A DNA stretch of 64,000 nucleotides from Saccharicrinis fermentans DSM 9555 = JCM 21142 (GCF_000517085.1 NZ_KI912107.1:194425-258424); one strand, 5' to 3'; counted from the first letter of the stretch, positions 27,340 to 36,773 are shown. The notes: generated by a model not told the origin, from the letters alone. Numbers and translations: made by a program.

Positions 27340-27372
27340 TTGCCAAGTGGAGCTAACTATTTATTAACTTTG
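27340..27372 (+). promoter_or_regulatory. Predicted panB promoter
   Basis: TTG at 27340-27342, 22 bp spacer, TAACTTTG at 27365-27372 (TAnnTTTG). The ATG follows at 27401. Confidence 0.5.
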
Positions 27373-27400
27373 CCGCCATCAAACACAAAAAATAGATATC

Positions 27401-28219
27401 ATGTCGGTAGCGATGAATCGCCAAAAAAAGGTAACCACTCACGTATTGAGTGAGATGAAGCATAATAAGGAAAAGATTGCCATGTTAACAGCCTATGATT
27501 ACTCTTTGGCTAAAATTGTGGATCAGGCTGGAGTTGATGTTATTCTGGTGGGTGATTCAGCATCGAATGTGATGGCGGGTTGGGAGACTACCTTGCCAAT
27601 TACATTGGATCAGATGATATACCACGGAGCCTCTGTGGTACGAGCGGTTAACAGAGCATTGGTGGTGGTGGATATGCCTTTTGGTACTTACCAGGGAAAC
27701 TCCAAAGAGGCTTTATCATCTGCCATAAGAATTATGAAAGAAACAGCCGCCGATTCGGTAAAACTTGAAGGTGGAGCTGAGGTCGTGGAATGTATTTCAC
27801 GTATCTTGTCGGCAGGTATACCGGTGATGGGACACCTGGGCTTGACTCCTCAGTCGATTCATAAATTTGGTACCTATACCGTACGAGCCAAACAGGAGGA
27901 AGAAGCTAAAAAGCTGATTGAAGATGCACATCTGTTACAAGAAGTGGGGTGTTTTGCCATTGTATTGGAGAAAATTCCTGCCGAACTGGCACAAAGAGTG
28001 GCTGCGGAACTGACCATTCCGATTATCGGTATTGGTGCAGGAAGTGGGGTTGACGGACAAGTGTTGGTATTGCATGATATGCTTGGAATCAACCAAGAGT
28101 TTTCGCCGCGTTTCTTGAGAAGATATCATAATCTGTTTGCCGAAATAAGTGGTGCAGTGGGCAATTATATTCAGGATGTGAAATCAATTGATTTCCCCAA
28201 TGAAAGAGAACAATATTAA
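27401..28219 (+). CDS. panB: 3-methyl-2-oxobutanoate hydroxymethyltransferase
   Basis: 272-residue PanB, which makes ketopantoate from 2-oxoisovalerate and methylene-tetrahydrofolate in pantothenate and CoA synthesis. Family motifs: [32 protein letters not shown] with the metal-binding Asp, [19 protein letters not shown] and [15 protein letters not shown]. Length and cytoplasmic character match the family. No other pan gene is adjacent. Confidence 0.97.
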   Translation: MSVAMNRQKKVTTHVLSEMKHNKEKIAMLTAYDYSLAKIVDQAGVDVILVGDSASNVMAGWETTLPITLDQMIYHGASVVRAVNRALVVVDMPFGTYQGNSKEALSSAIRIMKETAADSVKLEGGAEVVECISRILSAGIPVMGHLGLTPQSIHKFGTYTVRAKQEEEAKKLIEDAHLLQEVGCFAIVLEKIPAELAQRVAAELTIPIIGIGAGSGVDGQVLVLHDMLGINQEFSPRFLRRYHNLFAEISGAVGNYIQDVKSIDFPNEREQY

Positions 28220-28293
28220 TAATATATCGGTAAATGGTTACCAGTGAATAATGAATAAAAAAACTGTTAACTGCTATCTGCTAACGCAAAATC

Positions 28294-28971
28294 ATGGAAA
28301 TACTTTTTGAAGATAATCATATTATAGCCGTTAATAAATCTAATTCTGAAATTGTTCAGGGTGATAAGACGGGCGATGAAGCCCTATCCGATAAGGTCAA
28401 GGCATATATAAAAGAGAAATACAATAAGCCTGGGGATGTGTATCTGGGCGTGGTGCATCGTATCGATCGTCCGGTAAGTGGAGTAGTGCTATTTGCACGT
28501 ACTAGTAAAGCTGCTACGCGTTTGAGTAAGATGTTCCTGGATAAGGAGATTAAGAAGACTTATTGGGCCTTGGTGAAAAATCTCCCGGAACAGGATTCGG
28601 GTAAGCTTGTTCATTATTTAATTAAGAATCAAGAAAAAAACCGCTCTAGTGCATATGATACTCCTCGTAAAAAATCCAAAGAAGCGATTCTTAATTATAC
28701 GCTGATTTCCAGTTCAGCTAATTACCATATGTTGGAAATTAATTTGGAGACAGGTAGACATCATCAGATTCGCTGTCAATTGGCTAAGATTGGATGCCCT
28801 ATTCGTGGAGATTTGAAATATGGAGCACCACGTTCCAATAAGGGTGGAGGTATTAGCTTGCATGCCAAGAGGATAGAGTTTGAACATCCGGTGAAAAAAG
28901 AGTGGGTGGTCATTAATGCACCGGTGCCCAAAGAAGATCCTCTTTGGAGAGAGTTTGAAAATGTAATGTAA
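28294..28971 (+). CDS. RluA-family pseudouridine synthase
   Basis: 225-residue pseudouridine synthase converting uridine to pseudouridine in structured RNA. The catalytic motif HRIDRPVSG has the nucleophile Asp at residue 58. ETGRHHQIRCQLA in the second half and LHAKRIEFEHP near the C-terminus are also family hallmarks. There is no S4 domain, as in the short RluA/RluC-like Bacteroidota members. The specific RNA target cannot be inferred. Confidence 0.93.
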   Translation: MEILFEDNHIIAVNKSNSEIVQGDKTGDEALSDKVKAYIKEKYNKPGDVYLGVVHRIDRPVSGVVLFARTSKAATRLSKMFLDKEIKKTYWALVKNLPEQDSGKLVHYLIKNQEKNRSSAYDTPRKKSKEAILNYTLISSSANYHMLEINLETGRHHQIRCQLAKIGCPIRGDLKYGAPRSNKGGGISLHAKRIEFEHPVKKEWVVINAPVPKEDPLWREFENVM

Positions 28972-29003
28972 GTATGGGTATTAATCTATTGATATACAGG
29001 CTC

Positions 29004-29486
29004 TTAATCTAAATCTTTTCCGTAGAAAAATAGGGGTAGTAGATCTTTGGCACAATCAATGACCCATATCTCGGATTGACTGTCTAAAATAGTTTTAATA
29101 TTGGTGTTGAAACGGGTTTCGGTTTCGATCATTACTTGTCGGCATGAACCACAGGGCGAAAGGGGACTGGGTATTATCTCTCCCTTTTTGATTGCTGTTA
29201 CGGCCATTGTTTTAATGGCTATGTGCGGGTATTGTGCATTGGCCCAGAATATGGCTGTTCGTTCAGCGCAAAGGCCTGAAGGATAGGCCGCATTTTCCTG
29301 GTTATTGCCTGTTACGATCTCTCCGTTTTCAAGTAATAGAGCTGCTCCAACTTTGAAGTTTGAATAGGGGGCGTAAGATTTTTTGGCAGCTTCCCTGGCT
29401 TTGTGTAATAGCTCAATTTCTTCGTCGGGTAATGCCTTGATATTGGGGTACTGTTTTATTTCTGTGATAATTTTTAAGTGCTTCAT
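29004..29486 (-). CDS. cdd: Cytidine deaminase
   Basis: 160 residues, homotetrameric-type cytidine deaminase for pyrimidine salvage. The active-site motif SGLCAERTAIF has zinc ligand C73 and proton shuttle E75. The second zinc motif SPCGSCRQ has C112 and C115. YSNFKVGAALL at 41-51 binds the substrate. A strong predicted promoter lies directly upstream. Its 3' end converges with the pseudouridine synthase gene. Confidence 0.95.
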   Translation of the reverse strand: MKHLKIITEIKQYPNIKALPDEEIELLHKAREAAKKSYAPYSNFKVGAALLLENGEIVTGNNQENAAYPSGLCAERTAIFWANAQYPHIAIKTMAVTAIKKGEIIPSPLSPCGSCRQVMIETETRFNTNIKTILDSQSEIWVIDCAKDLLPLFFYGKDLD

Positions 29487-29502
29487 GTTTTAGTATTTAT
29501 TC

Positions 29503-29533
29503 CAAATGTAGTATTTGTGCAACATTATTACAA
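29503..29533 (-). promoter_or_regulatory. Predicted cdd promoter
   Basis: Minus-strand TTG (29531-29533), 20 bp spacer, TACATTTG (29503-29510). The start codon is at 29486, so the leader is about ten bases. Confidence 0.55.
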
Positions 29534-29580
29534 TTTTTCGTTTTTATTAGTGGGGGATAATTCTTCAAAATTGATGTGGT

Positions 29581-29744
29581 CTTAGTTAGTGGCTGCAAGA
29601 AAAGGACTGTTTTTTCTGTCTTTGATAAGAAAGCTTCAAAGACAAGGCTTTCGATATTTTTGAAACCAAGGAGTTTACTGATTGTAAATGACTGTTTCAA
29701 AAATGAGAATAACGCAGTATTTGGCGCTTTCTTGCAAAGACTAT
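29581..29744 (-). repeat. MITE-like element, family A copy 2
   Basis: About 164 bp, inverted relative to and closely matching 4021-4183. Ends carry imperfect inverted repeats (AGTGGCTGCAAGAAAAG at the left; the right end, read inward, AGTCTTTGCAAGAAAGC). An open frame through it and the neighbouring gap has no homology and is not a gene. Confidence 0.7.
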
Positions 29745-29765
29745 GTATGACCATAATTCCGAAAA

Positions 29766-29917
29766 ATGCATTATAAAAGTCTATTACACGTTGAAATGGC
29801 TTCAAAAGAAGTCACTTCGTTACTGTTCTTCAATTCACCATAGCTGGTACTATGCCTCTTCTTAGAAAAGCCTTTTTTTATTACTATTTCAACGCTCATG
29901 ACGAAGTTCTAATACAT
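29766..29917 (-). repeat. MITE-like element, family C copy 3
   Basis: 152 bp, inverted relative to copies at 46882-47033 and 47520-47670. Both ends carry long imperfect inverted repeats beginning ATGyATTAGAA and reaching a shared AAATGGC. Non-coding. The rest of the gap to the next gene (29918-30001) holds only a possible -7 box (TATATTTG at 29970-29977). Confidence 0.7.
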
Positions 29918-30001
29918 CATCCGGCTTAAACTGATGAGAGAAATGCCACGGGGAAATCATCGTTTTTTTTATATTTGTCCATTCATCATTAAAATATTAC
30001 A

Positions 30002-30952
30002 ATGAAAAATATGCTTCGCTTGTCTATATTGATTGTTTTCTGTACAACTTCAGTGATCTTATTAGCACAAAGCAAAAGTCGTTCGCAATATATAGAGGAA
30101 TATCACGAATTGGCCATAAAGGAAATGAATAGGGTGGGAATTCCAGCTAGTATCACCTTAGCCCAAGGGATGTTAGAGTCTGGTAATGGTAATTCTACCT
30201 TAGCCCGTAAGTCAAATAATCATTTTGGCATTAAATGTCATAACGATTGGAAAGGGAAAAGAGTCTATCATGATGATGACAGAAAAGGTGAGTGCTTTAG
30301 GAAGTATAAAACAGTTTATCAATCTTATATAGATCATTCTGATTTTTTAACCGGGAAACAGCGTTATGCCTCTTTGTTTGAATTGAAAACGACAGATTAT
30401 AAGGGTTGGGCAAAGGGGCTGAAAAAGGCTGGTTATGCCACTGATCCTAAATATGCTCATCGGCTTATCGAAATTATTGAAGAGAACAACTTGGATCGTT
30501 TTGATCGGGGAGGTACTTTTGTGCGTAATAGTGACAGTGGAGCTAGTAAACCGGTGGTTAGAAGAACTTATAATGATGATTTTACCATAGATGCTTTTGG
30601 TAGTCACCAGGTTAAATTGAATAACGGAGTTAAGTATATTAGTGTACTTGATGGGGATTCTTTTGAAAAAATAAGTGAGGAGTTCGGTTTGAAGAGTTGG
30701 GAAGTGTATACTTATAATGACTTGCCTGATAATGCGAAAATTAAGACGTATAAATATCTGTACGTTCAACCTAAGCGCAATAAAGCTCATCGTAAGCATA
30801 ATGTGCATAAGGTGAAGTCGGGTGAAACATTGCATTATGTGTCTCAAAAATATGGAGTTAAATTGAGTAGACTGTATAGATATAATAACCTTCGAAAAGG
30901 AGATAGGGTGAAAGAAGGGCAGTTTATTCAATTGCGAAGAAAGAAAAAATAA
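30002..30952 (+). CDS. Glucosaminidase-domain protein with C-terminal LysM
   Basis: 316 residues. A signal peptide (ends ILLAQ) is followed by a mannosyl-glycoprotein endo-beta-N-acetylglucosaminidase/FlgJ-type domain (about 30-155: ITLAQGMLESGNGNSTLARKSNNHFGIKC, catalytic Glu in MLESG). A first LysM-like segment comes at about 215-262, and a clear LysM (HKVKSGETLHYVSQKYGVKLSRLYRYNN) closes the C-terminus. It should cleave or bind peptidoglycan in the periplasm during wall remodelling. A strong terminator follows the stop, so it is transcribed separately from the large exported protein downstream. Confidence 0.9.
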   Translation: MKNMLRLSILIVFCTTSVILLAQSKSRSQYIEEYHELAIKEMNRVGIPASITLAQGMLESGNGNSTLARKSNNHFGIKCHNDWKGKRVYHDDDRKGECFRKYKTVYQSYIDHSDFLTGKQRYASLFELKTTDYKGWAKGLKKAGYATDPKYAHRLIEIIEENNLDRFDRGGTFVRNSDSGASKPVVRRTYNDDFTIDAFGSHQVKLNNGVKYISVLDGDSFEKISEEFGLKSWEVYTYNDLPDNAKIKTYKYLYVQPKRNKAHRKHNVHKVKSGETLHYVSQKYGVKLSRLYRYNNLRKGDRVKEGQFIQLRRKKK

Positions 30953-30978
30953 GGATGACTTATAAAAATTAAAGTGAA

Positions 30979-31014
30979 ACAAAAGATATTTGAAAATATT
31001 CAGATATCTTTTGT
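30979..31014 (+). terminator. Terminator after the glucosaminidase gene
   Basis: A perfect 11-bp stem (ACAAAAGATAT with ATATCTTTTGT, 14-base loop) followed by CTTTTT. It lies 27 bp after the stop codon. Confidence 0.8.
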
Positions 31015-31039
31015 CTTTTTACAGTAGCCCATAATTCAT

Positions 31040-33181
31040 ATGCCTATTAAATTTATATTTTGCTTATTATGGTTATCTCTTTCATTAAATGCGCAGGAGT
31101 TATCGGTACAACAAAAAGCATGGTTATACAGAATTACTCAGAGGACGGCTTGCTTAAATAGAAATTGGAGTCGGTATTTTGTTTATAATAAGCCTGTTAT
31201 GCAGGAGGAGGCGGAGGGTGCTACGATTCAAGAACGCGGTTATGGCTTTCATATCTCTTCTTGGGATTCTTTGGAGCAGTCGATCATTCAAAATCCCGCG
31301 CTTTTACAAGTAGACTGGGAGGCGATTAGTCAATCATCTCCAGGTTTGGTATCCAATGCTGCAGTGAAACTTGCTTTGTGGGAACTGTATGTTGAGCTAA
31401 AAAATGGATACCAGGAGTCTCCTCCTTTTTCAATGAGTGAAGATGTGAATGTGATCTATCGGGAAATGATAGAGGCAATGCCCCGAAAAATGAAAAAAGG
31501 AGCTGTCTTGAAAGAGAAATATATGCCGGTATTTTACGATGTGATAAATCCTAGCTTGGGTTTTCGTCGTAAGTTAGCATCCTTGGAAAGTGTAAGTATG
31601 TTGACGGCGGAAGAAAAAAAGATTGTTTTTGATAGATGGCATCAGCTGATCAGTACACATGTGGATGAGAAATCAAGGCTTTATTTTCAGATTTTGCTTA
31701 AACGAAAGGTGTATTTCAAGGGTACCTTATTGGCGGTTGGCGATGGCAGCGGGTCGTCTGGTTTATTGGGTGAGAAAGAGAGTGGCGAAGCGGGTGCAGT
31801 GATAAATACAGGAACAGGAAAGGGAATAGGGCTTTTTACTTATAGAACAAAAAAGAATAAAAGCAGTGTTGTACCTGATTATCGTTCCGAGATTGATCTG
31901 GAGCTAGCCCCGGATGAACCTATGCTCTTACATCTAACATTATGGGGAATGGATTGGGATAAGCATCCTTTAGTGGTGGTTGAGACAGGTGAAAAGAGTT
32001 ATTTGTTATTTGGTGCACCAGAGTTCTCTCCTGATCACAATAGGGTGGAAGGAACATCTTATTATGATAGAATTGAGGACTATAAGCAGCGTAAAGTGGA
32101 TCGTGTTATTGGAGAACTCAATAAACAAGGTGGTTTGCTGGATATTTATAAAAAGGAAGAGCGGATGCGTGATGTTATCCAGACACAGATCGATTCTATT
32201 AACCTTGAGGTGGACTCGCTTCGTGAACTGGAGGAGAGCAATGAGCTAGCTATTCAAAACAGATTGTTTAAGAATAGTGTACACTTGGGTAATCTAAGTG
32301 ATAAAGAACGGCGTTTAAAGGATTTGCAAAGTAAAATAAAAGCAGTATATAGTGAATTGAATAGCGCAGAGGATGAGGTGAAACGAATGTATGCTGCACT
32401 GGGTGACCATCCTCAGTCGTGGACAGAAAAGGATTCAGTATATATTTTTGAAGATGGTTCGTTTTATCATTTTAAAACACAGGATCTATTTCTTCTTGCG
32501 GATCAAGAAATGGATAATAGGGTTCGGGTGAAATTGTTGGCTGCCACTTATTCGATTTATAGTGACTCTAAGGATGAGGTACAGTTGTATGTGAATATTA
32601 CGGGAGGTGTTTCTGAATACTTGAAGGAGTACGAAAAAAAGATGAAGCCCGTATCTGATCCAGATACTATTGTGTGTAAATCCTATTACTTTGATCCTAA
32701 TGCGTACCGTGCTTCGGTGTTTTTTACAGTTGAAGAATCTAGGGCTATTGCAGAATTAGGAAAGCGGGTGCTGGGTAATGAAAAGCAGGTTCGTTTTATC
32801 CTTGTGGCTCATGGTGTTGATTCTCTTTCTCAGTCCATTGGGATGGATGGAAGGGGTACTTATGATGTTAAAAAGAATTTAGCTAGTTATCGAAAATCCA
32901 GAAGGGTTGACATTCAGATTGTTGAGTGTGACAAGGAGTTTGTTGTTCGCATCTCTGGATTTGCTGATCGAGGAAGGACGAGTTTGTTGGGATTGCCAAA
33001 AGATGTGAAGAGCCGATTGGTTGGATTAATGAATGTGGAGCAGTCGTGGAATCCGGCTTTGAGCGCATTGCGTGTGCTTTCTGTGGTTCGAGAGATTGAA
33101 AAGCTTACCGGTTTATCGCTGAGGACTGAAAAGATTGTGTGTTTGCCAATGGGTAAGTGTTTGCCCGTGGAGGTATTTTAA
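31040..33181 (+). CDS. Unrecognised exported coiled-coil protein
   Basis: 713 residues with a signal peptide (about 1-19, ending LSLNAQ). I do not recognise the family. Visible parts: an alpha-helical N-terminal region rich in Trp and charged residues (20-230); a Gly/Ser-rich stretch (about 233-270) that may form beta structure (LELAPDEPMLLHLTLWGMDWDKHPLVVVETGEKSYLLFGAPEF); a coiled coil at about 345-450 (RELEESNELAIQNRLF...); and a C-terminal domain (about 545-690) with YYFDPNAYRAS and ILVAHGVDS...KSRRVDIQIVE, vaguely reminiscent of an OmpA-type fold but without its key motif. The start ATG follows directly after a terminator. It is probably periplasmic or outer-membrane associated; the next gene is convergent. 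Confidence 0.6.
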   Translation: MPIKFIFCLLWLSLSLNAQELSVQQKAWLYRITQRTACLNRNWSRYFVYNKPVMQEEAEGATIQERGYGFHISSWDSLEQSIIQNPALLQVDWEAISQSSPGLVSNAAVKLALWELYVELKNGYQESPPFSMSEDVNVIYREMIEAMPRKMKKGAVLKEKYMPVFYDVINPSLGFRRKLASLESVSMLTAEEKKIVFDRWHQLISTHVDEKSRLYFQILLKRKVYFKGTLLAVGDGSGSSGLLGEKESGEAGAVINTGTGKGIGLFTYRTKKNKSSVVPDYRSEIDLELAPDEPMLLHLTLWGMDWDKHPLVVVETGEKSYLLFGAPEFSPDHNRVEGTSYYDRIEDYKQRKVDRVIGELNKQGGLLDIYKKEERMRDVIQTQIDSINLEVDSLRELEESNELAIQNRLFKNSVHLGNLSDKERRLKDLQSKIKAVYSELNSAEDEVKRMYAALGDHPQSWTEKDSVYIFEDGSFYHFKTQDLFLLADQEMDNRVRVKLLAATYSIYSDSKDEVQLYVNITGGVSEYLKEYEKKMKPVSDPDTIVCKSYYFDPNAYRASVFFTVEESRAIAELGKRVLGNEKQVRFILVAHGVDSLSQSIGMDGRGTYDVKKNLASYRKSRRVDIQIVECDKEFVVRISGFADRGRTSLLGLPKDVKSRLVGLMNVEQSWNPALSALRVLSVVREIEKLTGLSLRTEKIVCLPMGKCLPVEVF

Positions 33182-33218
33182 ATCTGGCGGAAGAATCGTT
33201 GTAAAAGAAAATGCATTA

Positions 33219-33250
33219 AAACGACCTGCATTTGGTATTACAAGTCGTTT
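33219..33250. terminator. Bidirectional terminator between convergent genes
   Basis: AAACGAC (33219-33225) and GTCGTTT (33244-33250) form a stem with additional inner pairing, between the 713-residue protein (+) and fmt (-). Confidence 0.5.
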
Positions 33251-33265
33251 GTGTGGTGGTGTTTT

Positions 33266-34246
33266 TTAAGATTGGGAGATCTGGTATGTGTGGAGTTCTT
33301 TAAATCCATTCAAGAACTCTTTAGCACTCATTCGTTTTTTTCCTGCCAATTGAAGGGTTTTTATCAACAAAGAGCCTCCGTTTCCGGCTATGCAAATACG
33401 GGATTTGCCGTCGGTGCTTATGGTGCCAATCTTCTGGGATTGATCGCTGATGATTTCTGTCTCAAAAATTTTGAGTCCTGTTTTTTGATGGTTGTTATCT
33501 GATATTTCGGTCCAGGCTGCAGGGTAAGGGCTGAGGCCTCTTATTTTATTGTGTACTTTATCTATAGGTTGGTGCCAATCGATCTTACAATCTTCTTTGA
33601 AGATTTTTGGAGCTGGATTGAGGGGCGTGTTGGCGCTAATCAGTTCAGATTGTGGTTTGGTTTCTATGGTGCCTGTACATATTTTGTCTGTTGTTTCTAG
33701 AACCAGGCTGGCACCCAGAATCATCATCCTGTCATGAATCGTTCCAGCATTGTCATCAGGACCTATGGGCATTCTTTTTTGATCGATGATGTTACCTGTA
33801 TCAATTTCGTGCTGTAAAAAGAATGTGGTTACTCCCGTTTCCAGGTCGCCATTTATAACCGCCCAGTTGATGGGTGCTGCACCTCGGTATTGTGGTAATA
33901 AGGACCCATGTAAGTTAAACGTGCCTAGGGGAGGCATGCTCCATACCGTTTCTGGAAGCATCCTAAAGGCTACAATTATTTGTAAGTCTGCGTTTAGAGC
34001 CTTTAGTTCTTCTAGGAATGAAGGAGCCTTTAGTTTTTCGGGCTGAAGAATGTGTATTCCTTGCGCCAGCGCATAATCCTTTACCGGTGATGTTTTTATC
34101 TTTTGTCCCCGCCCAGCAGGCTTATCGGGTACTGTCACCACTCCAACAACATTATATTTGTTTTCAACAAGAATCTTCAGGCTTTCCACCGCAAACTCCG
34201 GAGTGCCCATAAATACGATTCTTAGATCTTCTTTGTTAATAGCCAT
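33266..34246 (-). CDS. fmt: Methionyl-tRNA formyltransferase
   Basis: 326-residue Fmt, formylating initiator Met-tRNA with 10-formyl-THF. The N-terminal formyl-transfer domain starts with RIVFMGTPEFAVESL and includes the catalytic-region motif FNLHGSLLPQYRGAAPINWAVING and the HEIDTGNI loop. The C-terminal OB-like domain begins at about 210. It lies 24 bp after a DUF5522 gene on the same strand. The usual partner def is not next to it. Confidence 0.97.
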   Translation of the reverse strand: MAINKEDLRIVFMGTPEFAVESLKILVENKYNVVGVVTVPDKPAGRGQKIKTSPVKDYALAQGIHILQPEKLKAPSFLEELKALNADLQIIVAFRMLPETVWSMPPLGTFNLHGSLLPQYRGAAPINWAVINGDLETGVTTFFLQHEIDTGNIIDQKRMPIGPDDNAGTIHDRMMILGASLVLETTDKICTGTIETKPQSELISANTPLNPAPKIFKEDCKIDWHQPIDKVHNKIRGLSPYPAAWTEISDNNHQKTGLKIFETEIISDQSQKIGTISTDGKSRICIAGNGGSLLIKTLQLAGKKRMSAKEFLNGFKELHTYQISQS

Positions 34247-34270
34247 CTTTTGAATTCATTTTTAATACAA

Positions 34271-34459
34271 CTACTTTAAGGTAGTATTTCCTTTTTGATG
34301 TGTGGGATGATACGGACAGTGTTTGCATCCATTACCACAACAATAGCCTCGTTCAGACAAATATTTTTTTGTCATGATTCTAAAACCACGCGGATCCATG
34401 ATAAAATCCACTCCTTCTTTTAAGGGTTTTTGCGGATAATAGTCGTCAATATAATCCAT
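34271..34459 (-). CDS. Small DUF5522 cysteine-cluster protein
   Basis: 62 residues. A compact protein with CCGNGCKHCPY (C40, C41, C45, C48), a possible metal or Fe-S binding site. It resembles the small DUF5522 family often encoded next to core genes in Bacteroidota. Function unknown. It lies between a dihydroorotate dehydrogenase-like gene and fmt, probably in one operon with the latter. Confidence 0.75.
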   Translation of the reverse strand: MDYIDDYYPQKPLKEGVDFIMDPRGFRIMTKKYLSERGYCCGNGCKHCPYHPTHQKGNTTLK

Positions 34460-34517
34460 TCTTTTTTTGCAAAGATAGAAAAATAGCTAGAAGCCACTAG
34501 TTAATGTTGATGCACTA

Positions 34518-35504
34518 TTATTTTTGTGCAAAATGCCTCATAAACTGAATTCTTAGGTATCCGGCTGGATTTATGGCTCTTGATTGACTGAGCATTCCTT
34601 TTATTTGTTCTACAGTGGTAAAATCTTTCTCAGTCATCCAGTTTTTTAATTCAGTTAACATTCGTTGAATTTGTTCAAAACCATTTTGGTAAAGTGTGGA
34701 GGCTACTTGAACGCTGGATGCACCGGCCAAAAGCATTTTTATTAAGGTCTGGCCGTCATGAATGCCAGTTGATGCAGCTATATCACAATCAATACGATCA
34801 CTCATAATAGCCACCCATCTTAAGGGTAATACGTAATCTGTTGAAGCACTGAATTTGTTGGCGGGAATAATATCAAATGATTCAATATCTATGTCGGGAG
34901 AGTATAGCTTATTAAACAAAACAATACCGTTTACTCCTGCGTTGGAGAAGCGGGTAAGCATGGCTGCTAGGTTTGAGAAATATGGACTTATTTTAATTGA
35001 AATAGGGATGGAGACTTCTTTTTTAACAGCATTGATAATATCAAAATATACTTTTTCGTTTTCTGCACTTGTTAATTCTGGATCCGAAGGTAAAATGGAT
35101 ATGTTTAATTCTAGTGCATCTGCACCTGCATCTTCAAGCGATTTTGCAAAGTAAGGCCAGTTGTGTGCTGTTAGGCAGTTAATGCTGGCTATAATAGGTA
35201 TTTGTGTGTTTTGTTTACAATCAACAATCAGTTTCAGATATTGTGTAAGGGTATCTTCTACATCAGAGTTCTCATAGAACTCCATGGTTTCCGGATATAA
35301 GTGGTTTTCGGATTGCATCTTGTTTAAGGCATGTTCCATCTCGGTGACGATCTCTTCTTCAAACAAAGATTTTAGAACTACAGCTCCGGCACCATTTTTT
35401 TCTAGTTCTACAATGTCTTGTAAGGAGTTGGTGAGTCCTGAAGCTGCTGCAATAATAGGACTTTTGAGTTTAAGCCCCATGTAAGAGGTAGATAAATCTA
35501 GCAT
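34518..35504 (-). CDS. Dihydroorotate dehydrogenase-like protein
   Basis: 328 residues. A TIM-barrel flavoprotein of the class 1 dihydroorotate dehydrogenase-like group (starts LDLSTSYMGLKLKSPIIAAASGLTNS; flavin/phosphate regions at SIPISIKISPYFSN and ASTGIHDGQTLIKMLLAGASSVQVAS). The true catalytic Cys/Ser signature of PyrD is not obvious at the expected loop (INCLTAHNW), so this is likely the related enzyme often annotated 'dihydroorotate dehydrogenase-like'. It may oxidise another substrate. It precedes the DUF5522-fmt pair by 58 bp. Confidence 0.85.
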   Translation of the reverse strand: MLDLSTSYMGLKLKSPIIAAASGLTNSLQDIVELEKNGAGAVVLKSLFEEEIVTEMEHALNKMQSENHLYPETMEFYENSDVEDTLTQYLKLIVDCKQNTQIPIIASINCLTAHNWPYFAKSLEDAGADALELNISILPSDPELTSAENEKVYFDIINAVKKEVSIPISIKISPYFSNLAAMLTRFSNAGVNGIVLFNKLYSPDIDIESFDIIPANKFSASTDYVLPLRWVAIMSDRIDCDIAASTGIHDGQTLIKMLLAGASSVQVASTLYQNGFEQIQRMLTELKNWMTEKDFTTVEQIKGMLSQSRAINPAGYLRIQFMRHFAQK

Positions 35505-35609
35505 AATTGTATATTTGAATGAATTTAAAGATATCCTAAATTAAACATTATTTTATAGATGAAGTAAGATTTAAGTCATCTATTTGATTGAAAAAATGAT
35601 TTTAAAAGT

Positions 35610-36680
35610 ATGGACTGTAAAGATATATATAGGGTAGTGGGTCTGATGAGTGGAACCTCACTGGATGGTTTGGATTTGGTCTTGTGTGAATTCGAGCGTT
35701 TAAAGAGTGGTTGGGATTTTAATATGTATGATGGTAAGACTGTGAGGTATGATGAGCAAATGAAGCGCGAGCTGTCCAATGCTCAGGATTTAAGCGCATA
35801 TCATTTTGTGGAACTGCATAAACGGTTTGGTGCATTTATGGGACAAGAGGTTGCGAAATTTGTTTCGGGTGTCAGTGGAATTGATTTTGTGGCTTCACAT
35901 GGACATACCGTTTTTCATGAACCGGACAAGAATGTTACCTTTCAGATCGGATGTGGAGCTCACATTGCGGCAGAGTGCGGGTTGAACGTGGTTTCGGACT
36001 TTAGAACATTAGATATTGCATTGGGTGGTCAAGGGGCTCCTTTGGTTCCAATAGGTGATAAGCTTCTGTTTGGACAATATGGGGCTTGCGTTAATTTAGG
36101 GGGGTTTGCGAATATTTCATTTGATAAAAAGGACAAAAGGATAGCCTTTGATATTTGTCCGCTGAATATTGTTTTAAATGATATGGTGAGCCGAAAGTAT
36201 GGATTGACTTTTGATGTGGGGGGCAAAATAGGGGCACAGGGACATGTTGTTGATAAATTGCTGAAAGAATTGAATCAGCTGGATTATTATCAGCTTTCGG
36301 AACCAAAGTCATTGGCCAGAGAATGGGTAGAGCGATTTTTAACTCCCCTGTTTAATGAGTATGAAAGTATTGATGCAAGGGATATGTTGGCCACGTGTTA
36401 TTGGCATTTTGCTAAACAGATTGCAAACGTTTTAAATGAGAATAGAATTGAAAGTGCCCTTTTTACCGGAGGAGGAACCTTTAATACCCATTTGATGAAT
36501 TTGATCGAAGATTTATCGGACGCAAAAATCGTTATTCCAAGGAAGGAAGTTATTGATTTTAAAGAGGCTTTGATTTTTGCATTTCTTGGCGTGTTACGTA
36601 TGGAGCGACAGGTTAATTGCTTGTCGTCAGTTACGGGTGCATCTGTTGATAATATAGGGGGGAATGTGTTTTGTAGATAA
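35610..36680 (+). CDS. anmK: Anhydro-N-acetylmuramic acid kinase
   Basis: 356-residue sugar kinase, phosphorylating and opening 1,6-anhydro-MurNAc for peptidoglycan recycling. Signature GLMSGTSLDGLDLVL at 11-25, GQGAPLVPIGD (substrate and ATP region) near 138-148, CVNLGGFANIS and TGGGTFNTHLM later. Length is typical. Monocistronic, with a terminator-like hairpin after the stop. Confidence 0.95.
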   Translation: MDCKDIYRVVGLMSGTSLDGLDLVLCEFERLKSGWDFNMYDGKTVRYDEQMKRELSNAQDLSAYHFVELHKRFGAFMGQEVAKFVSGVSGIDFVASHGHTVFHEPDKNVTFQIGCGAHIAAECGLNVVSDFRTLDIALGGQGAPLVPIGDKLLFGQYGACVNLGGFANISFDKKDKRIAFDICPLNIVLNDMVSRKYGLTFDVGGKIGAQGHVVDKLLKELNQLDYYQLSEPKSLAREWVERFLTPLFNEYESIDARDMLATCYWHFAKQIANVLNENRIESALFTGGGTFNTHLMNLIEDLSDAKIVIPRKEVIDFKEALIFAFLGVLRMERQVNCLSSVTGASVDNIGGNVFCR

Positions 36681-36712
36681 TATGAAATACCCTAAAGGAT
36701 CTGAAATAAAGA

Positions 36713-36742
36713 AGACCAGGTTATCGTGAGAAAACCTGGTCT
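36713..36742. terminator. Hairpin between anmK and ribBA
   Basis: A perfect 10-bp stem (AGACCAGGTT with AACCTGGTCT, 10-base loop) between convergent genes. U-runs are moderate on both sides, so it may serve both. Confidence 0.65.
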
Positions 36743-36773
36743 AATGTCTTTATAAGAATCTTTACAAGAAGAC

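Noticed and set aside
29497-29805. 102-codon open frame (minus)
   Set aside because: It coincides with MITE family A and flanking repeat DNA and has no protein-like features.
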